Source: Gymnopilus junonius (taxonomy: Eukaryota; Basidiomycota; Agaricomycetes; Agaricales; Galerinaceae). From it: a DNA stretch of 64,000 bases. Positions 12,131 through 24,400 of this stretch are shown piece after piece. The stretch covers positions 186,001 through 250,000 of the forward strand of contig JADNYJ010000006.1 in assembly GCA_015501075.1 (NCBI GenBank), in the 5' to 3' direction. A model generated the notes under the pieces. The model searched no databases. It was not told the origin of the DNA and worked only from the letters and a program-made list of their open reading frames with translations. The stretch's first letter is position 1, and each line of letters begins with the position of its first letter. The position numbers and the translations under genes are program-made.

Positions 12131-12138
12131 TATATAAA
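12131..12138 (+). promoter_or_regulatory. TATA-box candidate of the glutathione transferase gene
   Basis: TATATAAA lies 118 nt before the ATG at 12256, followed by a C-rich run. The position and match are those of a fungal core promoter; transcription start is not known. Confidence 0.45.
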
Positions 12139-12255
12139 CCCCCCATTCTCTCCTTCAACCACCCAGTGCCATAGCAATACTATTTGAAGCGGACATCGCA
12201 CCAATCTCTTTTACGACCTCTACTCTATATCTGAATTTTATTTCGACTACATAAA

Positions 12256-13152
12256 ATGGTTCTCAAACTTTACGGCCACCCACTGTCGACCTGTACTAGG
12301 CGCGTCGCCACGGTCCTTCACGAAAAGCAAGTTTCATTCGAAATCATTCCGGTCGACTTTGCCAAGGGGGGGCATAAATCAACTGCTTACCTAGAGAAGC
12401 AACCTTTCGGGCAAGTGTCATACATTGTACGTCTTCCCTTATTCAAGATGCCACCCCTATCTGGTTTACTGACGTCTTCTGAACCCTGATGAGTAGGACG
12501 ATGGTTTCATTCTCTTCGAGAGCCGTGCTATTTCTCTTTATATCGCCTCCAAATACGCCAACCAAGGCACACCCTCATCCCAACCGAACTCAAAGCCAAC
12601 GCTCTCTTCCAACAAGCTTGTTCCATGGAGTTATGCAACTTCAGTTTTGCGGAAAGAGCAGTGGCGGAGGTGATTTTTTTTTTCAAACCGTGAGCCTGAA
12701 TCTTCCTCATGTTGCAAACGAGTTCAGGAGTCTCACACTGGTTTCTTAGAATGAAGGGCCTAAAGAGCGATAAGGCCAGGTTTGATGAATACATTCCTGC
12801 TCTCTCTGCCAAACTTGATGGCTATGAGAGGATTCTGAGCAAGCAGAAATATCTTGCGGGCGACGTAAGTCTCAGTCTCAGTTCTCTACAACCCGAAAAT
12901 AGAATTCACCTCGCTCATAGGAAATCACTCTCGCCGACTTGTATCATCTTCCTTACGCTGAGGTGCTACCCAAGGCCGGTAGTAATGTCATGCTGGAGAA
13001 ACCCAACGTTGCAAGGTGATTAACTTCTCGTTGTTAAATTGAACGAAAATCTAACTTATTCCACACGCGTAGTTAAAGGACGTCTCTTCCCGTCCATCCT
13101 GCAGCAGGCGGTCAAGGAGAAGGTTGAAAGTGTGAATAATTACACCACCTAA
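12256..13152 (+). pseudogene. Phi-class (GSTF-like) glutathione S-transferase, frameshifted
   Basis: Exon 1 begins MVLKLYGHPLSTCTRRVATV with the conserved thioredoxin-fold start and runs to the cis-Pro loop region (QPFGQVSYI). Exon 2 (12497-12689) gives DDGFILFESRAISLYIASKY. Exon 3 (12750-12864) ends SKQKYLAGD and exon 4 (12921-13015) gives EITLADLYHLPYAEVLPKAG. Introns are 12427-12496, 12690-12749, 12865-12920 and 13016-13072, all canonical. The frame breaks at about 12571-12575 (one base missing after NQGTP). It breaks again at the last exon, where the expected Trp codon after the acceptor is gone and the frame shifts near 13105. GSTs conjugate glutathione to electrophiles in the cytosol. 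The copy keeps its splice sites, so decay is recent or the breaks are base errors. Confidence 0.75.
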
Positions 13153-13252
13153 GCGAATAATTTATTTTAAAGCATAAAAGTAAATAATAGGATCGATTTT
13201 TATCTAATCTTGTATATATTGCTCGAAGCGATCTATAGGAACAGGTCGTTCG

Positions 13253-14608
13253 TCAGTTGAAAGTGGAAAACAGATATGCTGCTGCATATATACCATCATA
13301 TACTTCAATGGTCGGATTTGTCAAGGCATACAGCGTAGGCATGGCCTGAACAAGACAGAGATGGAGAGACATGGTCAGATATTCATTCAAGAAGATCGTC
13401 ATGTCTTTCGGGCGAAAGGCTAACGACATCTTTCTTAGCGCCGGAAACTGGCACCGAATCGTCAATTTCTGCTCGAGTTCGCGCCAGTCTCTGCTCATGC
13501 AGATTCGTTCCAGCTCCTGTGTCGACCTTATAGCTTCAAATTCAGGAACGTCTTGTCTGAGAAGAATTTTCAGCTCTTCCAACTTGCTCGACTTTCCTGA
13601 CCTGGAAAGAAAGCGGGAGAGCGAAAAAATAGGGCGACGCGAACGACTGTAAGTGCCGCTAATAAATAGAGTGCATAGATTGGGGAAACGTTTGAGGTCG
13701 CAGAGATCGTATTCTGAAGGTAAACACAGTTTGGTATTAAAATATGCTAGAAAAAAAATACGAGTGCTCACCTTTTTCGCTGTTGAGTCGCAGTTCAAGT
13801 GTAGTGATAGACGCCGTATATACTGGGACTTTGCTCAGGGCGTTGCGGCCGTCAGAACCTGTGTGACTGACAATCTGCTCAGACACGAAAGGTCTAAAGA
13901 GGAACTAGGCCTTGACAAGACGTCGACTAGTGAGGCGATACATTGGTCTGAAGCAATTGCAGTAAGTGAATCTAAATGCCCTCGATAGTCTATCGGACCA
14001 CGTTTATGTTGTATTTCGTTACTTTGCTGCTGAGGCGCCACAACGGATATAAGCGAGAGATCGCGGAGACGCCTGCAGTCTCCAAAGCTTTGAAAAGGAA
14101 AATCCACCACGTCTTCTATGCTCAATGACGAGACAGATTCTCTCTTGATCAGATCCAACACAGCTCCTTGAAAATCCGGTGAAAATGACCTCCATGATTG
14201 GAACTCAAATCGGAGGGTGACCGTCTGCACATTCGTTACGCCTGCCATAATGAACTGTATCCTCTCATCATGGATGGATGGCAGGCCTCGATTGAGAACG
14301 CTAGTCCAGTGACTTGAGCATAGCGCATGGTCTCGAGAGCCTAGGCGGAAGACGGGAGGACCAAGTTCAAGAACGCGAATGTAAGGGAGTAAAGCGGATG
14401 AGCGTCGAAGAAAGCTATCCCATGCCCCGCATTTGTAATCAAATGATGGATTGAGAGTGTTGATTCGTAGAACTGTGAAGAGATGGGTGCGACAGGCGTT
14501 GAGAAACGGTGGCGAAACGAGCGAGATAGTCTTGAGCGACTGTTTGTCTTCCTTAAATTCATCGACGATAATGGAAATAAGTTCAAGTGGTAGAACTTGT
14601 AATGACAT
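13253..14608 (-). pseudogene. F-box protein with a 2-nt frameshift
   Basis: The ATG at 14608 starts MSLQVLPLELISIIVDEF, a typical F-box, followed by LKTISLVSPPFLNACR and a long leucine-rich-like region. Exon 1 runs to 13772, the intron is 13714-13771 (GTGAGC donor), and exon 2 runs 13713-13253. Near 13858-13867 the frame slips inside a short CACACA run. Before it the protein reads LSRLSVT; two bases further the other frame gives GSDGRNALSKVPVYTASI, which continues correctly into exon 2. An extra CA unit explains this, and removing it closes the whole frame (about 430 residues). An SCF substrate-adaptor role is expected from the family. It may be a real recent frameshift, a variant allele or a base-calling error. 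Confidence 0.6.
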
Positions 14609-16147
14609 GCTGGAATTAGGTGGTAAACTGACTTGGGCGCTAGATAAGAAATCTGATAAGTACGAACGGTAAGATTCTTGAGAAAAAAGCAAGCAGTAGA
14701 AATGGAACGAACTAACCCGCAGGTTTAGAAGACGTTTTGAAGATGGTGCTGCACGCCAATGAAGATGTGACGAAGGAAAGAAGCGATGAACTTGAATAGG
14801 CTTCCAACTGCGCTTTAAATAGCGCCAGACCTCTATTTAAGGATCTGCTCCGCCCGAGTCGATGTTTGTCAAACGGTATATCCCTCGCAGGTAACTTGTC
14901 GCCAGACGTCGCCTTTGCGTAAAAACTTGAAATCATCTCTGGCGGGATAAGCTTTCGTGTATCAAGGCCAGGTTCAGACGGGGACTCCAGGTCGATTGTA
15001 TTCAATTCACGCTAAGCTCGCTGCTAAGTTAGTCAAAGCTTTCCTAACTTGAAACGAATTATGCTTACCAGTGCGTGTTTCCGGATGAAAATTCGCCTTT
15101 CCGTCTTCAGTACCAGTGTAAACAGGCCCATAAAATGTCTCAAGTCTTGAAATACCGCAGGGAGCGGAGACGGAAATTGACTTGGTTGCGGATCATGTCA
15201 TGGAGAAATCTCGGAGTACGTCATTTTGAATAGCATGCCATTTGAGTTGGTGGTCACACACGTCGCGCTGGTCAGGGCGTTTGAATGTTTGATTGTCGTC
15301 TAGACGTCGCATAGGTTTGGAAGTAGTGCTATCTCATTTCCGTATTGACTTGACCAACAACATATGTGACACTTGAGGCAAGGGGCGTCCCGGTCGGAGG
15401 CTTTCTGACGAAACAGTCGATAGCCTTGAAATCATCCTAGTGACCTATAAAGGCGTAGAAATGATTAAGCATGGCCCTGGAAGATTAATGGGATGAAGCG
15501 TTCATACTGATCTGTATCAGGGAATTGACTGTTGGGGTCGATTGGTTGGGGGATTGGAAAATCTGAAACAGTAAGACCCCTCGTAACTTAACTGAATTAA
15601 GGCAAGATCAGAACACTGAGTATATGAGATCTTGTACTTCCATACTTCCATTCAAAGGCCTTTGAATTTAGAATTCAATCCTGAAAAAAAGTGTTTGGTA
15701 CACAATCAAAACACAAAACAGTCCATCGTGGCAAGCGAGTGAGTCTTAAAGTGGAAGGTACTTAAGCGCTTGTAAAAAAAGCAGCCGCGTATATAGAATG
15801 ACTACCACCACAAAGGAATGGGCACTCGCACCCTAGAAGAAGGTTCGCCGTCGCCATGGTCGACGTTAAAGATCAGAGAACAATGCGTCACGCGTCACGC
15901 GTAGCACTGGACAAATCATGTGCTCTCACGAGGTTTGTTGATCATGAGGAACGTGGGAGCAAAAATTCAAACCCCGCCCTCTCACCCTTGGAATTTACCG
16001 CCGTCGTCGTCGCGCGCAACGAGCTCAACCTTTCGCCGCTGCAGTGGTACACTGCCAGTAGCGCATACTAGCATTGTCTACATTTGAATCAATCGATTTA
16101 TGACAAGATTATCAGCCTCCACCTTGGTCAATCTCACTCACGTGCAA
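14609..16147. other. Divergent intergenic stretch
   Basis: This holds the promoters of the F-box gene (minus) and of DSN1 (plus). The open frames at 14712-15005 (minus) and 15856-16071 (plus) lack motifs and good splice extensions. I see no tRNA or clear repeat. Confidence 0.4.
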
Positions 16148-18308
16148 ATGCTACCTTCACAACCTCAGCTGACTGGAAAACGGAAGCCTGAGGATTCAAA
16201 CCCGTTATTAAACGCTGCTGCTGCGAAGAGGGCGAAGAAGGAGGTCAGTTGGCAGAGTTTTGAGCGCGATCATTCCGTAACTGACCGGTATGATGCCGTA
16301 TATCAGGCCAAACTAGGCGCGTCGAATAAACGGAAACGTACGTGGATGAACATGACAGAGGATGCTGAATGGTCAATGCTGAACTATTTTTGTTTTAGTA
16401 AACAATGAAGAAGGCCCGGGCGGACTTTTGGTCGTTCGCGCGACGGAATCACAGCCTGCCCAATCTCAACCAGCGACAACAAACCATGTTGACTTACCTC
16501 CACGATTTGCCTCACAACCCCCAATCGCAGGACCTTCCAAACCTCCATCCAAGAAATTTAGGGCAGATTCTGAAGCTCCAGCGCAACCTCGAGGAAATTC
16601 CAAGTCGAAACTTGCCACTAACGACAATGCGGCACACTCACCTGCTTATGACGACTCGGAGGTGGAAAAGGACGTCAGGGCCATGGAGGACGAAGCAGAT
16701 CATTTACGACGACACTCTCGCGCACACACAACCATCGACTCTTCACTACTTGTGCGTCCTGACTCTGGCGATACCAGCCGGAGCAAAGGGAAAACGCGAA
16801 TAGTAGATACGATTGTCCCCGTGCCGGACAGTGAAACCCCACAACTCGAGCGCAACAAACAGATGAGATCGGGTGCCATGGCCGCAATTCAAAACGGTCG
16901 TGGGCGGACGTTAGAGCAGGATGGAAACCATACGGGTCACCGGCGTAAGAGCTCTGTTGGTGGAAGAGGAAAACGTATCAGTACCTCCTTTGAAATGACT
17001 GGCGTGATCAGTGAGTCATTTTCTTACTGCATGAAGTCTTATCTCATATTTCCCTAGCCCAACCGCACAACACCGTGTCTGAAAGCAGTTTCTACAAGCA
17101 CATTGACTGCGACCTACCAGAACCCGAGCGTATCCGTCAACTACTAATATGGTGTTCCCTCCGTGCCGCGTCTACGCCTTCATCGTCTTCCAAGTCATCT
17201 TCATCATCGAAACCTCCTCTACAACAACCTCCATTACCGCCATTGTCAGCTGAGGGCGCCCAAGTCTTAAAGAGCGTTCAGGAGGATCTTGTAAGGATGC
17301 TGGCTGAGAAGCGTATTGATTTCAGTCTTTATTCTTCAGAAGCTAGCAGCAGTAAGCGGCCAGGCGAGGAATTACGGGCAAACGAGCAGAACGTACGGAA
17401 TCGACAGTTGGAGGTGGCCTACACACAACATATCCAACAGTAAATATTTTCTTCCATTTTGTGCTGGGCCGCGACTGACGCGCCTTTTTTTCAGGTCACA
17501 AGCCGAAGAAGAAGCTTGGAAGAAAGTTTCATATGGATATGAGGCTTACACCAAGAAACTCCAGACATCGTTGGATAAGCGTCGTGTTGCCGTACAACTA
17601 GATCCAGGAGCACTATCTGCCAAAGCCAAAGGCAAGCGGCGGGCGACTGGCGAAATTGACGACCTGGAAAGTCAGTTCATCCCAAGCGAACAGGAAATAC
17701 CTCCAGCATTCCACCCTGCCCTTACCCTTGCAAAGTCGGTCCTTGGCCACCGTACAGTCGGCGACGACCGGATAGCAGGCGGAGGTAGCAGGCACGGCAG
17801 GGCACGCTTCAACATGAGCCATGAAGAGATGGAAGCAGAGCTAAAGCGGCGACTACCCGACCTGGAATTCAAAGTTGACCAAATTTTCTCCTACGCCTCA
17901 ACGGCGAGAACAATGGTCAATGTCGCAGAAGAAGCTCTGAATGAACGTTACGACCTCCTTTCTGCCGCGCTTACATCCCGGATAAGCCCCTATCCTCCAC
18001 CTGTCGAGCTGGCCCCTGGTTCGTCGACCCAGCTGTTGTCGACGTATGTCGCTGCGCCCAGCAGTGCCAAGCCCGATCCACTGGATCTGATGCGTGCCCT
18101 GTCGAGGGTAGATCAGGAACGACCGCCTGCCCAAGTGGGCGACGCTGCTAGGAGAGCTGCTAGGGAGATTCAGAGAGCCGAGGAGAACGGTGCAGGTGCG
18201 GTGGGCGATCGCCGGTTAACTGGTGTACCGCCTATGCCTGCGACACCTCGAAAGACGCCTGGGACGCCTAGGCGAGGCAATACACCTTCCCGAGACCGAG
18301 ATCGATGA
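16148..18308 (+). CDS. DSN1: Kinetochore protein DSN1/Mis13 (4 exons)
   Basis: Model: 16148-16337, 16399-17010, 17058-17439 and 17495-18308, giving 1998 nt and 665 residues. The Mis13 domain is recognisable. A basic RGKRISTSFEMTGVI block leads, across the 47-nt intron, into TQPHNTVSESSFYKHIDCDL and PEPERIRQLLIWC. A long helical region with MLAEKRIDFSL and a final helix before a Pro/Arg-rich tail follow. DSN1 is the subunit of the Mis12/MIND complex that links inner centromere proteins to the Ndc80 outer kinetochore; the basic RRxS-like block is where Aurora B acts in other species. A 63-nt stop-free stretch at 16244-16306 has a donor-like and acceptor-like end, so it may be a further intron. 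An upstream in-frame ATG at 16100 would add 16 residues. Confidence 0.82.
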
Positions 18309-18619
18309 GGATTTGTTGAACAGTGCTATTTCATTTTCGTTCTCGACATTCCGCTTGATTTGTGACTTATTTCGTTCGCCTTCAATCTTTTTTTTTTGGC
18401 ATTTAGTTCTGTAACGACATTATATTATCTGTCTGTGCCCTCTGTACTTATGCTCCATATTTGGCCGTCTTTGTTTTAAAGATTAATCATCGAGGTTTAC
18501 TTGTGAGAGAAAGTAATTGCCACAGCCGTCTGTAATTTGTACGTATATACATTGTACAACGCTTCAAATATACATTGGTCAGGATTAAAAGCTTATCTGA
18601 GCAAGGACCCAAGCTAATT
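18309..18619. other. Convergent intergenic stretch
   Basis: This lies between the convergent 3' ends of DSN1 and the alcohol dehydrogenase pseudogene. It includes a run of ten T after 18387. No other feature is seen. Confidence 0.5.
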
Positions 18620-19854
18620 CTAAGGCGTCTCCTGGGGATGAACAACTAATTTTAACCTGGAAACCTGGTCGGCCTCCAATCTTGCTAATCCATCAACAAT
18701 ACCAGCCAAACCATTCGGAAGGACTTCAAATCGGTTAGGCTGAAGCACAAGTATTAAATTGAGTTTATAATGAGAAGAACTACACTCACTTTAATAACTC
18801 CTTTGACTAGCAACTCGTACGCCTTGTCATGATACAAGTCATGGAGTAACGGAATATTATGTGGCTGCCTCAATCCAGCATGTATATGGGCTATATGCCA
18901 GTCCGTGCTTTCGATGACTGGAGGTAAGACGAATGTGACTTTTCCGCCAAGAGCAAGAACGTCAAATGCAACACTCTGCGTCGAGTCAATAGATATGGTG
19001 TCGTAGATAAGCTCGATGGGTTTGTCAGTGATCTTGATTATTTCTTTGTTAAGCTCTGCAGAGGTGAGATTACGGTCTAAAACATGCGTAGCACCAAATT
19101 CCTTCAGACTATCCGCGTGCTTCAACGATGCGGTGGTTATGATATATGAGAAACCGGAGTATTTCGCCAGCTGTATAGCTATTCCAAGCATCAGCGACGG
19201 CAGAAGAGGTGAGTTATACATGTCACGAGCCTATTTGCCCTACAGAGCTAGCGCCACCGAGAATTAGGATAGGCGTGCCGGTGTATTTCCCAAGAGATGC
19301 TCTGGAGTCTGGAAGGTCAATTTCCAAACCATGTGGAAGCTTGGCATAAAGTCCAGAGTATCCGGTGGATAGTGCCACAGGTAGCGTCGAAACCTCGTCA
19401 TAAGAAAATTGAGGGGTATCTAATCCATTTATATCAGAAAGTCATTCCTTGTAAATTATGGATATCTTGCCTTTGCGGTTGTTGCGCGGAGACTAAAACA
19501 TACTGCTGAAAGGCTCCGCGGTCCTTCAAAATTACGGAGGAAGAAAAGCTGAAGTACACGCGTTAAGAGGTTGGTGGTTTATGAAAGAGATGCCTCACAC
19601 TCTATCCCCTAATTTAAAATCCGAGACGCCCTCTCCAATCGCCTCCACATCTCCGGCAATATCGCACCCAAGTATCGCTGGATACGCATCGATCTCAAAG
19701 TCATACTTCCTAATTTTCCAGTCGATAGGATTTAGCGCCGCGCTTGGACTTTGATAAGGATTTCTCTAGGACCAGGTCGATAAACTTCGATTTCCTGAAT
19801 ATTGAATTGGCCAAATTTCTCGTTCAGCACAAGGGCCTTCTGCGTTGTAGTCAT
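18620..19854 (-). pseudogene. Zinc-type alcohol dehydrogenase-like (MDR family) enzyme, decayed
   Basis: The protein starts MTTTQKALVLNEKFGQFNIQ at 19854. Recognisable MDR blocks follow in order: [40 protein letters not shown], then after an intron RGAFQQYVLVSA, STLPVALSTGYSGLYAKLPH, the nucleotide-binding ILILGGASSVGQ, AKYSGFSYIITTASLKHADS and a C-terminal exon ending HPQETP. Frame breaks occur at about 19735 (one base short before ALNPID), around 19450 near FSYDEVST, and at the junction after SSVGQ. One former intron there begins GC instead of GT. The family reduces or oxidises small alcohols, quinones or enoyl substrates with NADP(H). The breaks make this copy a pseudogene unless several are base errors. 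Confidence 0.7.
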
Positions 19855-22668
19855 TTCAGGAATAGGGGGAGTCGATACAGTGTAATCAAGGGACACAGTA
19901 TGTCGTGGTCGACATGGTGCGGTATTTATGAGTTTTCCAGAGCAGCTCATAAGGCACAATCTTACAAACCTGTTATCATATGCTTCGTAATTTTGTGCGC
20001 AGCCACAGTGACAAATATCTCAGCTATGTGATGTGCGGAAGCCGAAGCGCTGATGGACTGTCGGGTAAGAACTGGAAGATTGATAATCATTGACTGACCG
20101 GATAACGAAGACACTCAGCATTGCGTTGCGACAGCAATTGCAAGGAAGAAGCCAGGAGGGAAGGTTGAAGCAGAAACGTTCCCGTTATATCTCCCGATTC
20201 TAACGCACATGACACTTCGCTGTTCTTCGAGAGTATAGAAAGAAGGACATAGTTTGGGCTGAGGAGATCAGAGGGGCTTCCGATGAACACGAACGACGTT
20301 AATATTAGGGGGCTGCAGAGCCGAAAAGCAATCCTAACCAAACAGAGATCGGGCAAGAAATGTTATGTTCGTGCCGCTATATTTTCTTGATTGTGGCGAA
20401 GAATAACACTGGAGCTCCAGAAACGATGCCAATAGGCAAGATAGTGAAAGACCTTCTCCAAGTCGACGTGATCATCATCGGCAGCAAACCTGTTGAACAG
20501 CCTGTCGGGTGTCGAGCAGTGAACTTCATGGAAAATAAATTTCTTGGCGGTCACTTGGTAATCCGTGCACATTGAGTCTAGTTAGAGGGTCGTCCTAAAG
20601 CAGTACGAGGCTGCAGAATGCTAATGTAAAGTCAGACTGAAAGAGTAAATCGGCCGTGAGCGGGATTACTGTTCAGGGCAGGCGTAGCTGACTACGCATT
20701 CTAAACCGAGTCAACGCACTTGTCGACATCTTTCAACTAACAAGTCGCATTGATTTGGCACTGCAAACTCTGCTCCAAACTTTTGAAACCTTCCGAATGG
20801 ACGCTTGTTCCTTTACAGCTTCTTCTGCTATCAAATTCTGGAACCTCCATTGTTACCGACCTCGGATGAAGGGCCGAGGCTTTTCATTCAGGCTGCCGAC
20901 ATGTGCCATACAGAATGTAAAGCTTGTCTGGGGGCTCAGATAGCTGAAAAAAATTGCACTGAATGGTTGTCTATATGTTTTGCTTCTCGATATCGGTTTG
21001 GCGGCGTTTGTGGACACCAAGGGATTCTCTACGACTCATCATTACTTATACCCGAACATTTCTTGGTTTATTTATCTGGAAAATGCTCAGCTCTAGTCTG
21101 TACACCTCGGTGCCGAAGCTTACCTAGACCAAAAAACTTGTACACTCCACCTTTACTCGACCGTTGTGTTGATCGTGATCCCTGTCTTCCTTTTCCGAGG
21201 CAGCCGAGGTTATACACTACGAGTACAACACTCGGTCGACTGCCTTCGAAAATGTAGTATAAACTATACGGAATGCTAGCTCTGTGCATTGCGCGTCATA
21301 TTAATTTTCAGGCGGCAAAGCAGCGCACGGGTAAGGATCACCTCTAATTACATCCGCACATTATTGTAATGGCGATGCAGCCCAAGTACTTCAATACCCA
21401 AGATCAAGAGATAAGCATTTTAACCTACAGACAAGTTACACCTGGCAGAGAGCTATCTCTTGCCAGGAGGCTTCTGTTTACCTGGCAAGTGGGTTTTATC
21501 CTTATCTCAGTGCTCTGTTTATTACTCACAATTTCTTGGAGAATGAAGAACGCACCGAACGTCCGAGTCTATGCACGGGCATGGAGGAGGATCCTCGGTT
21601 CGGTCAAGGCGGTCTCTTCACCATAGTCCTCTATCTGAAGCATTTTCGTACCTTCTCCAATGCCGCTATGAGTTTATGGAGCGACCGGCCGCTCATTCTT
21701 TGTCGGGTTCCCATCCAGACCGTCACAAGCATCCGAGCCTAAGGTCATCGCACTGAGAAAGCAAAGGAGTAATCATGGTATATGGTCCTTGCTACCTCGG
21801 AAAATTACAAATTTTTCATAACCCCCCTAAGGCAGCAACACTGGTCTTGCAGGTACCTTCGTATATGGACGTCCCTTATTTAAAGGAGGTCGTAATCCAG
21901 CTCTCTTCATCCAACTAATCTACTATTCGATACCAGCTCCTACTTCAATCAACTACCATTCTCGCAGTACTTCATGGCCACCAGTCAGTTGTATCGCATC
22001 TGCCAGTATTGAAATTGCTTACCGCCTTCCAGATTACCGCAATACCGTTAACAATTTCTGTCAATATCTTCATTTCCCCCGTCCGGTCTACCATGAGGGT
22101 AATCCGCAAGGCCCAGAACATGATCCTCTTTGGACCTCCACGGTGTATAGTAAGTCCCAAAAACATTTCTTGTACGCTTCCTCATCTTCTTGGAAGTTAA
22201 AGATATGAAATATGGTTCCGGTACGGGAGGAAGCAAAGACAGTGCCAGGGAGCGCGCAGCTCGAGCCGCTCTAGTCCAGTTGCACACAGAAAAACCTGGT
22301 TATTTGCAGCTGTTTCCGTTCTAAGGGTTCCCCTTCGGAAAGATTTCCTTTCTCGCAGGGAAAGCTACTATTTTTTTTGTCTTTACTAGATTCTTACATA
22401 CAGGCGATGACCATTCCTTGTCGGGAGGGGCTTTCTTTCATGTAACAATGTTATTTTTTTTTAGAAATGTGGACAACATTACTCTACTACTAGATTTAAT
22501 GATACCTTCGTTTTTCCTTGGACCATAGTCCTTGGGTTTCCGATGACTGAGAAAGTGACACGAGCTCAAAACAGTATGAACGATATTACCGACAGATCAA
22601 TGCTCGAACTGATGAGGTCGATTTATTTTGGATCACCCACTCATAATTGGAGAGTCGAGGTAGAGTAT
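19855..22668. other. Long gene-poor stretch
   Basis: Several open frames of 60-150 codons occur (for example 20805-21257 and 21369-21626), but none has a recognisable domain, a good start context and a splice pattern together. I see no tRNA. A weak inverted repeat (CTGGCAGAGAG near 21440, TCTTGCCAG near 21460) is the only structure noted. Confidence 0.35.
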
Positions 22669-22965
22669 TTATTTCATCATCCCATAATCCCCTTGTTTGC
22701 GACCAGCTTTGAAAAAGGCGGCTGTTCCAGAGGAGCTTCCAACTTGTTCAAACATCCCCATTCCCTCTGGATTTCCTAGGGTCCTGTCAGCGGGGTCGGA
22801 TTTCGCGTTTGGTGATGCTCCGTCGATAGCAAAATTATCCTCTGCTCTAGCACCCATTCCGGCCCTTACTTGCTGCGACAAGGCATCTTGTTGCCAATGT
22901 TTATTGGATGGATTCATAGCATGTCCTTGAGATATGGCATCGTTTTTGGGAAGGAGGGCGTCCAT
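22669..22965 (-). CDS. Small hydrophilic GNPEGxGM protein
   Basis: The ATG at 22965 gives 98 residues beginning MDALLPKNDAISQGHAM. The C-terminal half holds SDPADRTLGNPEGMGMFEQVG followed by SSSGTAAFF. I associate this GNPEG-x-GM plus QVxSxS-x-A pattern with small basidiomycete proteins of unknown function. The protein is charged, has no signal peptide or membrane segment, and is probably soluble and partly disordered. A diverged paralogue lies about 325 bp away on the same strand, so the pair arose by tandem duplication. Longer in-frame starts exist up to 23058; the chosen start is where similarity to the paralogue begins. Confidence 0.55.
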   Translation of the reverse strand: MDALLPKNDAISQGHAMNPSNKHWQQDALSQQVRAGMGARAEDNFAIDGASPNAKSDPADRTLGNPEGMGMFEQVGSSSGTAAFFKAGRKQGDYGMMK

Positions 22966-23291
22966 TGCCAGAGAAGCTACACATCGATATGGCGTCCTCA
23001 AAGAAATAACCGACGGGCTTTTCATCGGAAGTGGTAGTGATTTCGCGATGCTCAGCATGCTTTTGAAGACTAAAGAGTTTGACAGAAGACGTTTGATGAT
23101 GGGAGTTATTGCATAGATGTATTTTTAAATAAATGTTTGAGAACACCGTCTCACACCATCATGACGTCAGTAAACTGCCTCCGCCTGACCAGTATTACGG
23201 GCCACATGCACTAGTCCCGAGCGCTTGAGCCCTGTAGCTTTGAGTCAGAGAAGGGTTGGACTATTTAATTCGAACTATTCCAAGCTGACAT

Positions 23292-23545
23292 TTATTTCTT
23301 CTTTTCAAATTGCTCTGCACTTCCACTCGCACTGCTGACCTGATCTGCCATCCCCACGCCTTCAGGATTGCCTTGCCCAGTTTTTGAAGCCTTCTTCTGT
23401 TCCTTAGGCGAAGCTGCGTCTATAGAACCTCCAGAATCGTCTTTTCTTGTTTCTTGACCTCCTCTCACAGCCTGACTCTGCACGTCTTTCTGGTAAAGAT
23501 TCACGGGTCTACTGCGTGTCCTTGTGATATACTACCCTTGTGGGA
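23292..23545 (-). pseudogene. Paralogue of the GNPEGxGM protein with broken 5' end
   Basis: The open part (23504-23292) reads GSIDAASPKEQKKASKTGQ followed by GNPEGVGMADQVSSASGSAEQF and a lysine end. It matches the neighbour at 22669-22965 and is closer to what I take as the family pattern. Upstream the similarity continues (SISQGHAVDP) but in another frame. One base is missing at about 23504, and no ATG is left in the open frame. Either the gene is broken or the base is an assembly error; restoring the frame would give a protein of roughly 80 residues or more. Confidence 0.5.
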
Positions 23546-23996
23546 AGCTGCATAAGCTCTTCCATGTATCAAAAAGAGTGGTGCGAGAAGTGCGGCACGA
23601 GAGTGAGGTACTGTGCGCAAACTAGGAAGGGACATCCTGTACGTTGGTTTAAAGGAACGGGACCTCCATGCCCTTATATATCTGAGAATGTGACGTCATG
23701 TTGTCGTTGCGCTACGCATCTAAGTTACAAGCAGTCTCTTTTGAACAGTAAGTAATAGCTGAAGAGTAAAAATAGTCGAAGCTGAATACAGCTCGATTGT
23801 CAAGATACGTTGTTTTTAACATTTGTCCATAATACAGGAAAACCCTCAAAGAGACAAAAGCTGAGATGGGACGAGGACAAGAAAGGTGGGAGGGAATCAG
23901 CCTGAATTCCAGAACAAAAATCTTAGTCTGAGAGCGCTCACAATATTAGGAGGCGCATCTAATCAAAGGATTGAGGCGGAAAATTCAAAGAAAGAG

Positions 23997-24400
23997 CTAA
24001 AACCACAACTAGCATTAGCTTGAGGGGCTAAACCGATAGAATAATTTGCCCGACTTACTCCCGGAAAAATTGGCACCGTGACAAAGCCAAGCGGACTTGG
24101 GCTTGGAGGCAGAGGGGTAGACGTTGGTCGCCTTCTCGTTGTCTGGGAATATGACGAAGGAGGGCTTGATGACACAGGTCGTCGTCGATCCAAAATATCA
24201 GGATTGAAGGGCACTAGCGTACTACTGGTGCTCACAACGGGGGAGAGTGGGTATGACTGAGGAATTTGGTGGAGGCTTCCAGTGGACGACAATGGACCAT
24301 TAGGATTTAACGTTACGGGATCCTGCGGTAGTCGCCGAGCACGACGAAGAAGGGGCATGAATACAGACTTCAAGCGCTTTACAACTTGAAGAGCAGGCAT
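23997..24400 (-). CDS. Small Pro/Ser-rich hypothetical protein (2 exons)
   Basis: The ATG at 24400 starts MPALQVVKRLKSVFMPLLRR. Exon 1 (24400-24059) ends PIFPG at a GTAAGT donor; a 50-nt intron leads to a four-codon final exon (24008-23997) ending LWF. The 117-residue product has a basic amphipathic N-terminus and a Pro/Ser/Thr/Arg-rich body without known motifs. Support is limited to an open frame with a good splice donor. It could be a non-coding stretch or a lineage-specific protein. Confidence 0.35.
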
